A stretch of DNA of 64,000 bases from Flavobacteriales bacterium (GTDB taxonomy: Bacteria; Bacteroidota; Bacteroidia; Flavobacteriales_D; Crocinitomicaceae). The first letter of the stretch is position 1, and each line of letters opens with the position of its first letter. The notes below the pieces were generated by a model. It made no database searches and had not been told where the DNA came from. It was given only the letters and a program-made list of their open reading frames with translations. Below are positions 36,627 through 45,417 of this stretch, in pieces. Both the position numbers and the translations under genes were made by a program. The DNA lies in contig CANFRV010000009.1 in the NCBI GenBank assembly GCA_947449575.1, forward strand, positions 54,088 through 118,087, in the 5' to 3' direction.

Positions 36627-37376
36627 CTATTCAGCAGAAATCATTCCTTTGAAGTATTCTCTATTCATTCTTGCAATATTATCCAAAGAAATTTCTTTTG
36701 GACATTCAACAGCGCAAGCTCCAGTGTTTGTGCAATTTCCAAACCCTTCTTCGTCCATTGTTTTAACCATGTTTAAAACACGTTCTTTTGCTTCTACTTT
36801 ACCTTGAGGTAATAATGCTAATTGAGACACTTTTGCCGCTACGTATAACATGGCAGAAGCATTGACACACGTTGCAACACATGCTCCACAACCAATACAA
36901 GTAGCAGCTTCGAATGCTTTGTCTGCATCAATTTTAGAAATTGGAATTGCATTGGCATCTACTGTGTTTCCTGAAGTGTTCACAGAAACAAATCCTCCTG
37001 AAGCCATGATACGGTCAAAAGCTCCACGATCTACTACTAAATCTTTTATAACAGGAAAAGCTTTTGCTCTCCAAGGTTCGATATAGATCGTATCTCCATC
37101 GTTAAATTTACGCATATGTAACTGACACGTTGTAACAGCTCTGTCGGGTCCATGCGCCTCTCCATTAATAAACAAAGAACACATTCCACAAATTCCTTCG
37201 CGGCAATCGTGATCAAACGCAACAGGATCTTCTCCTTTCACGATTAATTCTTCATTCAAAACGTCCATCATTTCTAAAAATGACATGTCTCCCTCAATCC
37301 CATCAATAGGGTAAGTTACCATTTGACCTTTGTCAGTTGCACTATTTTGTCTCCAGATTTTTAATGTTAATTTCAT
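36627..37376 (-). CDS. sdhB: Succinate dehydrogenase/fumarate reductase iron-sulfur subunit
   Basis: A 249-residue Fe-S subunit of respiratory complex II. The [2Fe-2S] cluster lies in [15 protein letters not shown]. The [4Fe-4S] and [3Fe-4S] clusters lie in [17 protein letters not shown] and [15 protein letters not shown]. The frame extends 17 codons upstream, but those codons are translated heptad repeats and are not part of the family; the ATG at 37376 gives [10 protein letters not shown], the normal start. sdhA should lie directly upstream; here a four-helix-bundle gene lies between them. A repeat starts 12 bp before the ATG, so ribosome access could be affected. Confidence 0.94.
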   Translation of the reverse strand: MKLTLKIWRQNSATDKGQMVTYPIDGIEGDMSFLEMMDVLNEELIVKGEDPVAFDHDCREGICGMCSLFINGEAHGPDRAVTTCQLHMRKFNDGDTIYIEPWRAKAFPVIKDLVVDRGAFDRIMASGGFVSVNTSGNTVDANAIPISKIDADKAFEAATCIGCGACVATCVNASAMLYVAAKVSQLALLPQGKVEAKERVLNMVKTMDEEGFGNCTNTGACAVECPKEISLDNIARMNREYFKGMISAE

Positions 37377-37387
37377 ATCTTTAGTTA

Positions 37388-37417
37388 TTGGGTGTTGGGT
37401 GTTAGGTGTTGGGTTAG
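37388..37417. repeat. Left inverted-repeat end of the four-helix-bundle cassette
   Basis: Four heptads in tandem: TTGGGTG, TTGGGTG, TTAGGTG, TTGGGTT. The same phrase in inverted orientation, with few changes, occurs at 37848-37881 on the other side of the four-helix-bundle gene. Confidence 0.85.
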
Positions 37418-37442
37418 ACCCACTCACACAAATCCAACTATT

Positions 37443-37808
37443 TTATACTTCAATCTTTAGTTCAATGGATTTTATTAATCCGTTTATCATTTTTCCTATC
37501 TGTTCAATTACAAGTGAGTAATTGTCTATTATTTCAGTTGAGATATATCCTAATTTATTACTTAATAATAAACAAGTTTCAGTTTCGTATAGGGAGCCAC
37601 GTGCTATTTTAAGAAAGTGAGAGTAGCTTTTAATAGATCCTCTTCCCCAACCTTCTGCAATATTTAAAGCAATAGATGAAGTAGATCTTCTAAGTTGAGA
37701 AGTTAATCCAAATTGTTCATTTGACGGAAATAATTTAGTAACAGTATAAATCTCAACTGCGAAATCCATACTCTTATTCCAAACCATTAAATCCTTAAAT
37801 GAACTCAT
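37443..37808 (-). CDS. Four-helix-bundle protein (S23 / 23S rRNA intervening-sequence type)
   Basis: A 121-residue all-helical protein. FKDLMVWNKSMDFAVEIYTV at the N-terminus, SNEQFGLTSQLRRSTSSIAL, then NIAEGWGRG and FLKIARGSLYETETCLLLSN are the four helices and conserved linkers of the S23 family (also related to Avd of diversity-generating retroelements). First described in 23S rRNA intervening sequences of Leptospira, its biochemical role is unsettled, with nucleic-acid binding favoured. It is inside the sdh operon on the same strand and flanked by inverted repeats. No reverse transcriptase or variable repeat is nearby, so a retroelement role is unlikely. Confidence 0.88.
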   Translation of the reverse strand: MSSFKDLMVWNKSMDFAVEIYTVTKLFPSNEQFGLTSQLRRSTSSIALNIAEGWGRGSIKSYSHFLKIARGSLYETETCLLLSNKLGYISTEIIDNYSLVIEQIGKMINGLIKSIELKIEV

Positions 37809-37847
37809 AAAATTTATTTTACTTTAATTGTACTATAACCTACACAG

Positions 37848-37881
37848 CCCTAAAACCGAACACCTAATCCCCAACACCCAA
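37848..37881. repeat. Right inverted-repeat end of the four-helix-bundle cassette
   Basis: Reads CACCTAAT then CCCCAACACCCAA on the plus strand. Its reverse complement is TTGGGTGTTGGG, GA, TTAGGTGTT, then CGGTTTTAG, matching the left end closely. It stops 4 bp before the sdhA stop codon. Confidence 0.8.
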
Positions 37882-37885
37882 AAAA

Positions 37886-39889
37886 TCACTTATAATTTCT
37901 CTCTACCAACTTAATCTCCTCAAACACTAATTGTTCTTTGTGTAAGATTGCTTCAGCTGGTTTTCCTGTGTATTCCCATGCCGCAACATAAGCGAAATCT
38001 TTATCGTTTCGTTTTGCTTCTCCTTCTTCCGTTTGAGATTCTTCACGGAAGTGACCACCACATGATTCAGTTCTATTTAAAGCATCTACAGCCATTAACT
38101 CTCCTAATTCTAAAAAGTCGCAAACTCTATTCGCTTTATCTAATTCTGGATTGAAAGAATCAACAGTTCCAGGGATACGAAGATCATTATAGAATTCTTC
38201 ACGTAGTTTTTGAACTTCGTTGATTGCCCATTTTAAACCTTCCTCATCGCGAGACATTCCAACTTTATCCCAGATGATTTTCCCTAAACGTTTATGGAAA
38301 TAATCCACTGATTTCGTTCCTTTGATATTCATTAAACGATCAATTCCAGCTTTTACATCTGCTTCTGCTTGAATAAATTCAGGCAATTCAGTTGAAATTT
38401 TACCGGTTCTAATTTCGTCCGCTAAATAATCAGCAATTGTATAAGGCAATACGAAATAACCATCGGCTAATCCTTGCATTAAAGCAGAAGCTCCTAAACG
38501 ATTCGCTCCGTGATCAGAAAAATTTGCTTCACCCGTTGCATAACATCCAGTAATTGTTGTCATCAAGTTGTAATCTACCCAAATTCCACCCATTGTGTAA
38601 TGCACAGCTGGATAAATCATCATCGGAGTTTTATAAGGATCTTGATCTACGATTTTATAATACATTTGGAATAAGTTACCATATTTTGCTTTAACAACTT
38701 GGGTTCCTAGTTCCATAATTTCTTCTATTGAAGCATTTTCATTGTGTGCTATTTTTGCTTTTTCACGTCCATAACGTTCAATTGCAGAGGCGAAATCCAA
38801 ATAAACAGCTTCGCCAGTCGCATTAACGCCATATCCAGCATCACATCTTTCTTTTGCAGCACGAGAAGCAACATCACGAGGAACTAAGTTTCCAAAGGCA
38901 GGGTAACGACGTTCTAAGAAGAAATCTTTATCTTCATCTTTGATATCCGTTGGTTTCATTCTTCCTTCACGAATCGCTTTTGAATCCTCTAAATTTTTAG
39001 GAACCCAAATACGTCCATCATTTCTTAATGATTCTGACATCAAAGTTAATTTTGACTGATGATCTCCAGAAACAGGAATACACGTTGGGTGTATCTGTGT
39101 ATAACAAGGATTAGCAAAGAAAGCTCCTTTTTTATGAATTTTCCATGCAGCAGTAACGTTAGAACCCATCGCATTTGTCGATAAGTAAAAAACATTTCCG
39201 TAACCACCAGAAGCTATAACCACAGCGTGTGCAGAGAATCGCTCTAATTTACCAGTAACCAAGTTACGTGCTATAATTCCTCTTGCTTTTCCATCAACGA
39301 TTACTAAATCTAGCATTTCGTGACGGGTGTGCATTTTAATTTTTCCTTTACCAATCTGACGAGACATAGCAGAATAAGCTCCTAACAATAATTGTTGCCC
39401 CGTTTGACCTTTTGCGTAAAATGTACGAGAAACTTGAGACCCTCCAAATGAACGGTTATCTAAAAGTCCTCCATATTCACGAGCAAAAGGAACGCCTTGC
39501 GCTACACATTGGTCAATAATTGAAGCTGAAACTTCCGCCAAACGGTATACGTTTCCTTCACGAGCTCTGTAATCACCCCCTTTGATAGTGTCATAGAACA
39601 AACGGAAAACTGAATCACCGTCTCCTTGGTAGTTTTTTGCAGCATTGATACCTCCTTGCGCTGCGATAGAATGTGCTCGACGCGGAGAATCTTGAAAACA
39701 GAAAGAATGAACGTTGTATCCTAATTCAGCCAAAGAAGCAGAAGCAGAACCTCCAGCTAAACCTGTACCTACAACGATAATATCTATATTTCTTTTATTT
39801 GCTGGATTTACTAAACGAATGTGATCTTTATAAGAAGACCATTTTGTGCTCAGTGCTCCAGAAGGTATTTTTGAATCTAAAACTGACAT
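37886..39889 (-). CDS. sdhA: Succinate dehydrogenase/fumarate reductase flavoprotein subunit
   Basis: A 667-residue flavoprotein of complex II. The FAD motif [20 protein letters not shown] is near residue 40 and the covalent-FAD His is in [38 protein letters not shown] and [19 protein letters not shown] are active-site stretches. It is the long Bacteroidota/Epsilonproteobacteria-type (FrdA/SdhA of type B) form. It oxidises succinate in respiration or, reversed, reduces fumarate. sdhC ends 26 bp upstream on the same strand. Its stop lies 4 bp from the inserted cassette. Confidence 0.95.
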   Translation of the reverse strand: MSVLDSKIPSGALSTKWSSYKDHIRLVNPANKRNIDIIVVGTGLAGGSASASLAELGYNVHSFCFQDSPRRAHSIAAQGGINAAKNYQGDGDSVFRLFYDTIKGGDYRAREGNVYRLAEVSASIIDQCVAQGVPFAREYGGLLDNRSFGGSQVSRTFYAKGQTGQQLLLGAYSAMSRQIGKGKIKMHTRHEMLDLVIVDGKARGIIARNLVTGKLERFSAHAVVIASGGYGNVFYLSTNAMGSNVTAAWKIHKKGAFFANPCYTQIHPTCIPVSGDHQSKLTLMSESLRNDGRIWVPKNLEDSKAIREGRMKPTDIKDEDKDFFLERRYPAFGNLVPRDVASRAAKERCDAGYGVNATGEAVYLDFASAIERYGREKAKIAHNENASIEEIMELGTQVVKAKYGNLFQMYYKIVDQDPYKTPMMIYPAVHYTMGGIWVDYNLMTTITGCYATGEANFSDHGANRLGASALMQGLADGYFVLPYTIADYLADEIRTGKISTELPEFIQAEADVKAGIDRLMNIKGTKSVDYFHKRLGKIIWDKVGMSRDEEGLKWAINEVQKLREEFYNDLRIPGTVDSFNPELDKANRVCDFLELGELMAVDALNRTESCGGHFREESQTEEGEAKRNDKDFAYVAAWEYTGKPAEAILHKEQLVFEEIKLVERNYK

Positions 39890-39915
39890 AGTATAAATGT
39901 TTAAAATCTATTTAC

Positions 39916-40830
39916 TTATGAAATGAAAATATATAATGGTATAAGCGCAAATAAGGCAGGAACCACAATCGCAAAAATTATTCCGAACATCTTAATTAAG
40001 GGAGTATAGCGAGGATGACGCAAACCTAATGTTTGAAATGCAGCGGCAAAACCATGCAATAAATGGAACGATAAAACAGCCATAGATAATGTATAAAATA
40101 ATATTGCAATTAATGCATATTGATTTTTCTTTTGTCCTTGGGCATCTTTTCCAAAGAAAGTCATCACTGCTGTATGCAAATCTTTGTATCCTTCAGATAC
40201 TTTTAATTTAGACGATTTGTCATACACCATTGTTTCATGTTTAATATCGTATCTCTCTTGAGTCTCTCCAGTCTTAGGGTTTTTGTATTTGTGATCTAAA
40301 TACTCACCCTTTATTGATAAAATGTAAGATACTTCAATGTCTTCATTCACATATTCACCCGTTTGTGGATTTTGCCCAATTGGCATGTTTACTGTTTTAG
40401 TTGTTGTATGTAACTGCAAACCTCCAAAGTGCATTTTAGCCCAAAAATTTACCATGTGTGTAGCAATGAAGATTAAAATAATACTTCCTAATATCGCCAT
40501 TTTTCTTGAAGCTGATGAAGAATTAGAAGCTGCATTATCCATTGCATATTGAATAGGTCGCGCTTTTTTATTTTGAAAAGCTAAAAGAATTCCATCAATC
40601 GCATGAAATAAAATGGATAAATATGTCACATACGACATTACTTTTATTAGTGGATTATGTTGCATGAAATAAGCATATTCATTGAATGCTCTTCTTCCTT
40701 CTTCTCCTCCAGCGAATAATTGTAAATTACCTATTAGATGCCCCACCAAAAAGAGGCACAAAAACAATCCTGTAAATGCCATCCAATACTTTTTAGCAAT
40801 TGAGGATTTTAATAAAACTGACTTACTCAT
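39916..40830 (-). CDS. sdhC: Succinate dehydrogenase cytochrome b subunit (type B), with enlarged loop
   Basis: A 304-residue membrane anchor with five helices and haem-ligand His residues (VGHLIGNLQL, SILFHAIDGILL, TMVNFWAKMHF region, LSFHLLHGFAAAFQTLG). Typical Bacteroidota homologues are about 220-230 residues. The excess lies between helices three and four (about 135-237), a hydrophilic loop with two NPxTGE motifs (NPQTGEY, NPKTGET). Whether this lies outside the membrane or faces the cytoplasm is not resolved here. A CAAATTTA box (TAAATTTG) at 40860-40867 lies just upstream. Confidence 0.9.
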   Translation of the reverse strand: MSKSVLLKSSIAKKYWMAFTGLFLCLFLVGHLIGNLQLFAGGEEGRRAFNEYAYFMQHNPLIKVMSYVTYLSILFHAIDGILLAFQNKKARPIQYAMDNAASNSSSASRKMAILGSIILIFIATHMVNFWAKMHFGGLQLHTTTKTVNMPIGQNPQTGEYVNEDIEVSYILSIKGEYLDHKYKNPKTGETQERYDIKHETMVYDKSSKLKVSEGYKDLHTAVMTFFGKDAQGQKKNQYALIAILFYTLSMAVLSFHLLHGFAAAFQTLGLRHPRYTPLIKMFGIIFAIVVPALFALIPLYIFIS

Positions 40831-40859
40831 AAATAGTATATTTTTGTAAAAAATGTATA

Positions 40860-40867
40860 CAAATTTA
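40860..40867 (-). promoter_or_regulatory. Probable -7 box of the sdhCAB operon
   Basis: Reads TAAATTTG on the minus strand, 30 bp before the sdhC ATG. A TTTG partner at standard distance was not found. Confidence 0.4.
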
Positions 40868-41062
40868 ACAGTTAGAAATCATAAATAACGCTTTTTTCAT
40901 TATTTAGATTGAATATAATTAAGGGAATTTTACTTCTTTTACATAAATGCGCAAAAATTGCATGAAAATCAGTAAAATAAGTAGAAAAAATTAAACTATA
41001 GAATGTAATATCCTTTATTTTTCTTCGTTGTTGTAGTTATAAATCTCTCCAAAATAAAAATT

Positions 41063-41398
41063 ATGAAAACGACCTTATTTTTCACCTGTCTTTTATTCAC
41101 GAAACTAATTTTTAGTCAACAAGAAATAAATCCAAGTTCATCAGAAAACAAACCTTTACTTTCTCATTCGCAGGAAATGGAAGTTCTTATCTATCCCAAT
41201 CCTGTTGCTGATAATTGCAGGATTCAGGGAGAAGTAGGTGCTTCTTGCACGGTATACAGTTCTTCCGGTATTTATATTGGAAAATGGGTATTCGATAATT
41301 CAAATACATTGATGCTTGATAATTTGCCTTCAGGTGTTTTACAAGCGATTGTAGAAAAAAATGGAATTGTTATCGTGAAAAAAATTATTGTCTTATAA
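41063..41398 (+). CDS. Short secreted protein, mostly a T9SS sorting domain
   Basis: A 111-residue protein made of a signal peptide (LFFTCLLFTKLIFSQ), a 20-residue linker and a T9SS type A-like sorting domain. The domain shows VLIYPNPVADNCRIQGEVG, CTVYSSSGIYIGKWVF, then LDNLPSGVLQAIVEKNG and the terminal strand IVIVKKIIVL. There is almost no cargo before the domain, which is rare. It may be a remnant of a larger gene or a free sorting module. Sequence changes from the consensus (SGVL where GVY is usual) leave some doubt that it functions as a signal. Confidence 0.7.
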   Translation: MKTTLFFTCLLFTKLIFSQQEINPSSSENKPLLSHSQEMEVLIYPNPVADNCRIQGEVGASCTVYSSSGIYIGKWVFDNSNTLMLDNLPSGVLQAIVEKNGIVIVKKIIVL

Positions 41399-41484
41399 AC
41401 CCTATTGATTTGGCGCTATGATGAAATCGAATTCCTCTTATTCGCCTCAACATTTGGAGATAAACGAATGAAAAAGTAACAGCT

Positions 41485-42384
41485 TTAACCGAAAGTTAAT
41501 TTTCCTCCTGTAGAATCAACTGTCAATTCTACTTCTCTACCAAAAACTAATGCTCGATTATCATCGATATGGCCCGCTGGAAAACCAAAAAGTATGGGGA
41601 TTTTACGAAATTGGAAATGCTCCAAAATAATTTCTTCGTATGATTTACCAAATGGAACAGCCGTATCTTTCATGTCGGTCATTCCACCAATGATTAATCC
41701 GCTGATTCTTTCTAAAATTCCTGCCTTTTGAAACGCAAAAAATATTCGATCTAAATGGTATAATTGTTCTGACAAATCTTCAATAAATAATACTGTATCG
41801 GTATAGTCAATTTGGTCATCTGTGCCTAATAAACTGTATAAAATAGAAAGATTTCCTCCAACGAGTTTTCCACTTGCTGTACCTTGTTTATTCCATTTAC
41901 AATAAGAAACATCTATACTATATGTTTGCTTCTTCATCGCACATAATAAGGTAGTAAGCGATTCTTCAGAGTTTGAAGAAAAATTCAACGGCATAGTTGC
42001 ATGAATACTTTCTAAACCAAAACGTTGCATTTTCTGATGAAAAACAGTCACATCGCTAAAACCAACAATAAATTTGGGGTCTCGTAACATACCTGCCCAT
42101 TCCAACGTGTCGACTATCCGAATGCATCCGTATCCGCCGCGTGCACATACAATTGCTTTTACTTCGGGATTATCAATCCCCTTTTGAAAGTCAGCGGCTC
42201 TTTCTCCATCTGTCCCAGAAAAATAATGATATTCTCCTAAACAATGTTCACTCACTGCTACTCGAAACCCTTCCTTTTCGAAGAAATTTTTAGCAAATTC
42301 TACACATGCAGCATCAATAGCTTTTGCTGGTGCCGTAATATAAATTAAATCTCCCGTTTGGAGTGCTGGAATTGATGCATTCAT
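41485..42384 (-). CDS. ldcA: LD-carboxypeptidase (peptidase S66)
   Basis: A 299-residue serine peptidase that removes D-Ala from murein tetrapeptides in cell-wall recycling. The nucleophile Ser is in FIVGFSDVTVFHQKM, the Glu in LFIEDLSEQLYHLDR, and the His in FGFPAGHIDDNRAL, the S66 catalytic triad. ARGGYGCIRIVDTL is the family loop before the nucleophile. No signal peptide is present, so it is cytoplasmic as expected. It lies divergent from hemL. Confidence 0.92.
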   Translation of the reverse strand: MNASIPALQTGDLIYITAPAKAIDAACVEFAKNFFEKEGFRVAVSEHCLGEYHYFSGTDGERAADFQKGIDNPEVKAIVCARGGYGCIRIVDTLEWAGMLRDPKFIVGFSDVTVFHQKMQRFGLESIHATMPLNFSSNSEESLTTLLCAMKKQTYSIDVSYCKWNKQGTASGKLVGGNLSILYSLLGTDDQIDYTDTVLFIEDLSEQLYHLDRIFFAFQKAGILERISGLIIGGMTDMKDTAVPFGKSYEEIILEHFQFRKIPILFGFPAGHIDDNRALVFGREVELTVDSTGGKLTFG

Positions 42385-42460
42385 AGTGAGGTAAATTTAA
42401 TAACAATTTTTGACACTATGGTTCATGAAATTTCAAGATAAAATAATCCTGCTTTATTCC

Positions 42461-42488
42461 TTTGAAAAAAGTTTTAATAGTACCTTTG
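42461..42488 (+). promoter_or_regulatory. Promoter of hemL
   Basis: TTTG (42461-42464), 16 bp, then TACCTTTG (42481-42488), a perfect TAnnTTTG box. The ATG at 42509 follows 20 bp later. The spacing is slightly short for the consensus. Confidence 0.5.
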
Positions 42489-42508
42489 TACTGCAAAAAA
42501 CTAGAAAA

Positions 42509-43816
42509 ATGGCAACAAAGCATACATTAAAACGGAACGTATCAGAATCCTTATTTGAAAAAGCAAAAACATATTTTCCAGGTGGGGTTAACTCTCCAGT
42601 GAGAGCTTTTAAGTCTGTTGACGGGGCGCCATTATTTATGAAAAAAGGGTATGGATGTTTTATCTGGGATGAAGATGACAATAAATTTATTGATTTTTGT
42701 TGTTCTTGGGGACCTCTAATTTTGGGACATAACCATCCGAAAGTGTATGATAAGATAGTTTCAACATTACAAAATGGTTCAAGTTTTGGTGCACCAACAC
42801 GCATGGAAAACGAATTAGCTGATTTAATTCTTTCTCGAAATCCTTTCATAGACAAAATACGATTTGTAAGTTCAGGAACCGAAGCTGTGATGTCTGGAAT
42901 TCGATTAGCGCGCGGATTTACGAAGAAAAACAAAGTTCTTAAATTTGAAGGATGTTATCACGGACACGTCGACTCAATGCTTGTAAAAGCAGGAAGTGGT
43001 TTAGTTACTTTCGGAACATCATCCACAAGTGAAGGGATTCCAGAAAGCTATATTAATGAAACGTTGGTTGTTGAATTAAATGATATCGATGCATTACGTC
43101 AATGTATTAAGGAGTACAAAGATGAAATTGCTTGCGCTATTATTGAGCCAATTCCGGCAAACAATGGTTTACTTTTGCAAGAATTAACGTTCTTAAAAGA
43201 ATTACGAAAATTATGTTCTGAAAATAACATCCTACTTTTCTTCGATGAAGTTATTTCTGGATTTCGAGTTGCATTTTCTGGGGCTGCAGAATTATATGAT
43301 ATTACCCCAGATATAGTGACATATGGGAAAATTATTGGAGGAGGTTTGCCTGTAGGGGCGTATGGAGCAAAAAGTCATATTATGGCGAGTATTTCTCCTG
43401 ATGGCCCAGTATATCAAGCAGGAACACTTTCTGGGAATCCAGTTGCAATGGCCGCGGGAATTGCTTCGCTAACAGAATTAGCCAAACCAGGATTTTACGA
43501 AGACCAAAGAGAGAGAACGGAATATTTCGTGAATTTGGTCAATAACCATGCAAAAGCAAAAGGATATAATTTTGAATTAGTAACCATAGGATCTATCTTT
43601 TGGTTATCATTTGATGGAAGCAAACACATCCGAAGAGCGGGCGAAATAAACCCTAATATGACAGGCTTCAGAAAAATATTTATGGCTTTATTAGAAAGAG
43701 GTATTTATTTAGGCCCAAGTGGTTATGAAGTTGGTTTTATTTCTCAAGCCCATACAAAAGAAATTTTAACCGAAGCTGCAACTGCTTTCTGTGAGGCTTT
43801 GGACGAAACGATTTAA
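42509..43816 (+). CDS. hemL: Glutamate-1-semialdehyde 2,1-aminomutase
   Basis: A 435-residue PLP enzyme that isomerises glutamate-1-semialdehyde to 5-aminolevulinate in the C5 haem pathway. The PLP lysine is in VTYGKIIGGGLPVGAYGAK. YFPGGVNSPVRAFKSVDGAP, FVSSGTEAVMSGIRLARGF and GCYHGHVDSMLVKAGSG are family hallmarks. An in-frame ATG 33 codons upstream exists, but the family begins near the second ATG, and a promoter box lies between the two. hemD is elsewhere in the window, so the haem genes are not clustered. Confidence 0.94.
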   Translation: MATKHTLKRNVSESLFEKAKTYFPGGVNSPVRAFKSVDGAPLFMKKGYGCFIWDEDDNKFIDFCCSWGPLILGHNHPKVYDKIVSTLQNGSSFGAPTRMENELADLILSRNPFIDKIRFVSSGTEAVMSGIRLARGFTKKNKVLKFEGCYHGHVDSMLVKAGSGLVTFGTSSTSEGIPESYINETLVVELNDIDALRQCIKEYKDEIACAIIEPIPANNGLLLQELTFLKELRKLCSENNILLFFDEVISGFRVAFSGAAELYDITPDIVTYGKIIGGGLPVGAYGAKSHIMASISPDGPVYQAGTLSGNPVAMAAGIASLTELAKPGFYEDQRERTEYFVNLVNNHAKAKGYNFELVTIGSIFWLSFDGSKHIRRAGEINPNMTGFRKIFMALLERGIYLGPSGYEVGFISQAHTKEILTEAATAFCEALDETI

Positions 43817-43823
43817 AAAACAA

Positions 43824-44075
43824 TCATTCACACTCGGCTTTCAATTTCATCATTTTTTCACCACTCATGGTTTGATAATCTTTGCAAGCAGATTTTTGCT
43901 TGTCTTTTAAGCTAATCATTTGCTGCTGAATTTTTGATGTAATAACCTGTGTAAATAAGCTTGATGAAAAATCATTCAATTCTTTTCCTGTTTTCAGGCA
44001 ATCACAAAATTGTTCGTCCTTTGATGAGCAGGAAAATAAGAGTATAAATACGGAAAGATACATACATGACTTCAT
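43824..44075 (-). CDS. Small lipoprotein of unknown function
   Basis: An 83-residue protein. The ATG at 44075 places MKSCMYLSVFILLFSC as signal peptide with lipobox LFSC. The mature part is helical and charged, with cysteines at FCDCLKTGKEL, at KSACKDYQTM and just before the end. The FCDCL...SACKDY pattern with a methionine- and lysine-rich end is seen in small Bacteroidota lipoproteins of unknown role. An upstream ATG at 44144 is in frame but would bury the signal. It ends 7 bp from the convergent hemL stop. Confidence 0.65.
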   Translation of the reverse strand: MKSCMYLSVFILLFSCSSKDEQFCDCLKTGKELNDFSSSLFTQVITSKIQQQMISLKDKQKSACKDYQTMSGEKMMKLKAECE

Positions 44076-44239
44076 AAATACTTGTTTTGAATAGTTATCC
44101 CAAAAGCTTCGGGTTTGTTTTTTAAAAATTTCATTACCGTTCAAAGATAAGTTATAATTGCACGTCCCGTTATATAAGTAGGTATATTTTAATGTAATTT
44201 TTTTGTAATCTCGAGGTAATTTCTACAAATCTGTGTACC

Positions 44240-44270
44240 TTGCCTGCCATTCAAAAACTTCTTATATTTG
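44240..44270 (+). promoter_or_regulatory. Promoter of the aminotransferase/omega-amidase operon
   Basis: TTG (44240-44242), 20 bp, then TATATTTG (44263-44270). This is a full match to the Bacteroidota consensus, 19 bp before the ATG. Confidence 0.65.
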
Positions 44271-44289
44271 ATGAAAATAAACAATAAAA

Positions 44290-45417
44290 ATGTCTAAACT
44301 TCCAAACGTAGGAACAACCATATTTACGGTAATGTCACAATTAGCAGCAAAACATGGGGCAATCAATCTTTCGCAAGGTTTCCCAAATTTTCCTGTTGAC
44401 CCAGTCTTGACAAATATTCTTAAAGAAATTTCTTCTGATTCCATTCACCAATATTTACCCATGGGAGGTTTTACTCCTTTGCTTGAAAAAATTGGTCAAA
44501 CCATTCATGAATCTTATGGCAGAAATGTTGATTCTCAAACAGAAATTTTAATAACAGCTGGAGCAACCCAAGGAATATTTACTGCCATACAAGCTTTTGT
44601 GTCACATGGACAAGAAGTTATAATCTTAGATCCTAGTTATGATTGTTATGAACCTGCTGTAATTTTATCGGGAGGAACACCTATTCGAATTGCATTAAAT
44701 ACTGACTTCACTCCAAATTGGGAGAACATTGAAGCTGCTTTTTCTGATAAAACGGCGATGATTATCATCAATAATCCTCATAATCCATCTGGTAGAATAC
44801 TGAACTCTTCTGATATAGAAAAATTAGAAGAGATTTTAGAAAAGTATCCTAAAACGCTGCTAATGTCTGATGAAGTATATGAATATATAACTTTTGAAGA
44901 AAAACATATTTCCGCAAATACACGAAAAAAATTAAGAGAGAAAACAATTATTATTTCATCATTTGGGAAAACTTTTCATATTACTGGTTGGAAAATCGGT
45001 TATGTTGTTGCTCCAGAAAACTTGATGATTGAAATAAAAAAAGTACATCAATTTTTAGTGTTTTCAGTAAATAGTGTGGCTCAAGTTGCTCTTTCCAATT
45101 ATTTAGATAAAGTAAATGTAAACGAGTTAGGTTCTTTTTACCAAAAAAAACGCGATTTATTTAGAACGTTGCTGAAAGATAGCCGTTTCAAATTGTTGCC
45201 AAGTGAAGGATCTTATTTTCAAGTCGCTTCGTATGCTTCCATTTCAGAAGAAAATGATGTCGATTTTACCAAACGATTAGTGGTAGAACATGGGGTTGCA
45301 ACAATTCCAATGTCTGTTTTTAACGCAAATGGTCGAGATGATAAATTAATTCGATTTTGTTATGCAAAAGATACTGAAACACTTACGAAAGCTGCTGAAC
45401 GATTATGCAAGATTTAA
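44290..45417 (+). CDS. ybdL: Methionine aminotransferase (YbdL-like, PLP class I)
   Basis: A 375-residue PLP aminotransferase. NLSQGFPNFPVDPVLTNIL near the start, ITAGATQGIFTAIQAF, INNPHNPSGRIL and the PLP lysine in SSFGKTFHITGWKIGYVV fit the YbdL/kynurenine-aminotransferase-like group. YbdL prefers methionine, and the companion omega-amidase gene supports a methionine transamination role. Kynurenine transamination is possible for this group but not favoured by the neighbour. It overlaps the amidase gene by 13 bp. Confidence 0.86.
   Translation: MSKLPNVGTTIFTVMSQLAAKHGAINLSQGFPNFPVDPVLTNILKEISSDSIHQYLPMGGFTPLLEKIGQTIHESYGRNVDSQTEILITAGATQGIFTAIQAFVSHGQEVIILDPSYDCYEPAVILSGGTPIRIALNTDFTPNWENIEAAFSDKTAMIIINNPHNPSGRILNSSDIEKLEEILEKYPKTLLMSDEVYEYITFEEKHISANTRKKLREKTIIISSFGKTFHITGWKIGYVVAPENLMIEIKKVHQFLVFSVNSVAQVALSNYLDKVNVNELGSFYQKKRDLFRTLLKDSRFKLLPSEGSYFQVASYASISEENDVDFTKRLVVEHGVATIPMSVFNANGRDDKLIRFCYAKDTETLTKAAERLCKI

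Larger units (their letters stand above)
37388..37881 (-). mobile_element. Probable small inserted cassette: four-helix-bundle gene with inverted ends
   Basis: About 490 bp between sdhA and sdhB. Its ends are imperfect inverted repeats built of TTGGGTG heptads, with 12 bp and 9 bp perfect blocks separated by a 2-bp mismatch. Inside is a single gene of the S23/Avd-like four-helix-bundle family. No transposase is present. From memory, similar heptad repeats flank such genes in other Bacteroidota, which suggests a family of non-autonomous or intervening-sequence-like elements. The target-site duplication, if any, is not clear. Confidence 0.6.

Noticed and set aside
37377..37427. Longer sdhB start at 37427
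   Set aside because: The extra 17 residues are translated heptad repeat and are absent from the family; the ATG at 37376 gives the normal N-terminus.
37330..37521. Small plus-strand ORF over the heptad repeats (translates as [12 protein letters not shown] peptide)
   Set aside because: It arises from the TTGGGTG repeats and runs antisense to sdhB and the four-helix-bundle gene; no start or domain supports it.
37443..37808. Diversity-generating retroelement, because the gene resembles Avd
   Set aside because: No reverse transcriptase, template repeat or variable repeat lies nearby, and the ends are inverted heptads instead.
42410..42508. Upstream hemL start at 42410
   Set aside because: A promoter box lies between this start and the family start at 42509, and the extra 33 residues have no counterpart in known HemL.
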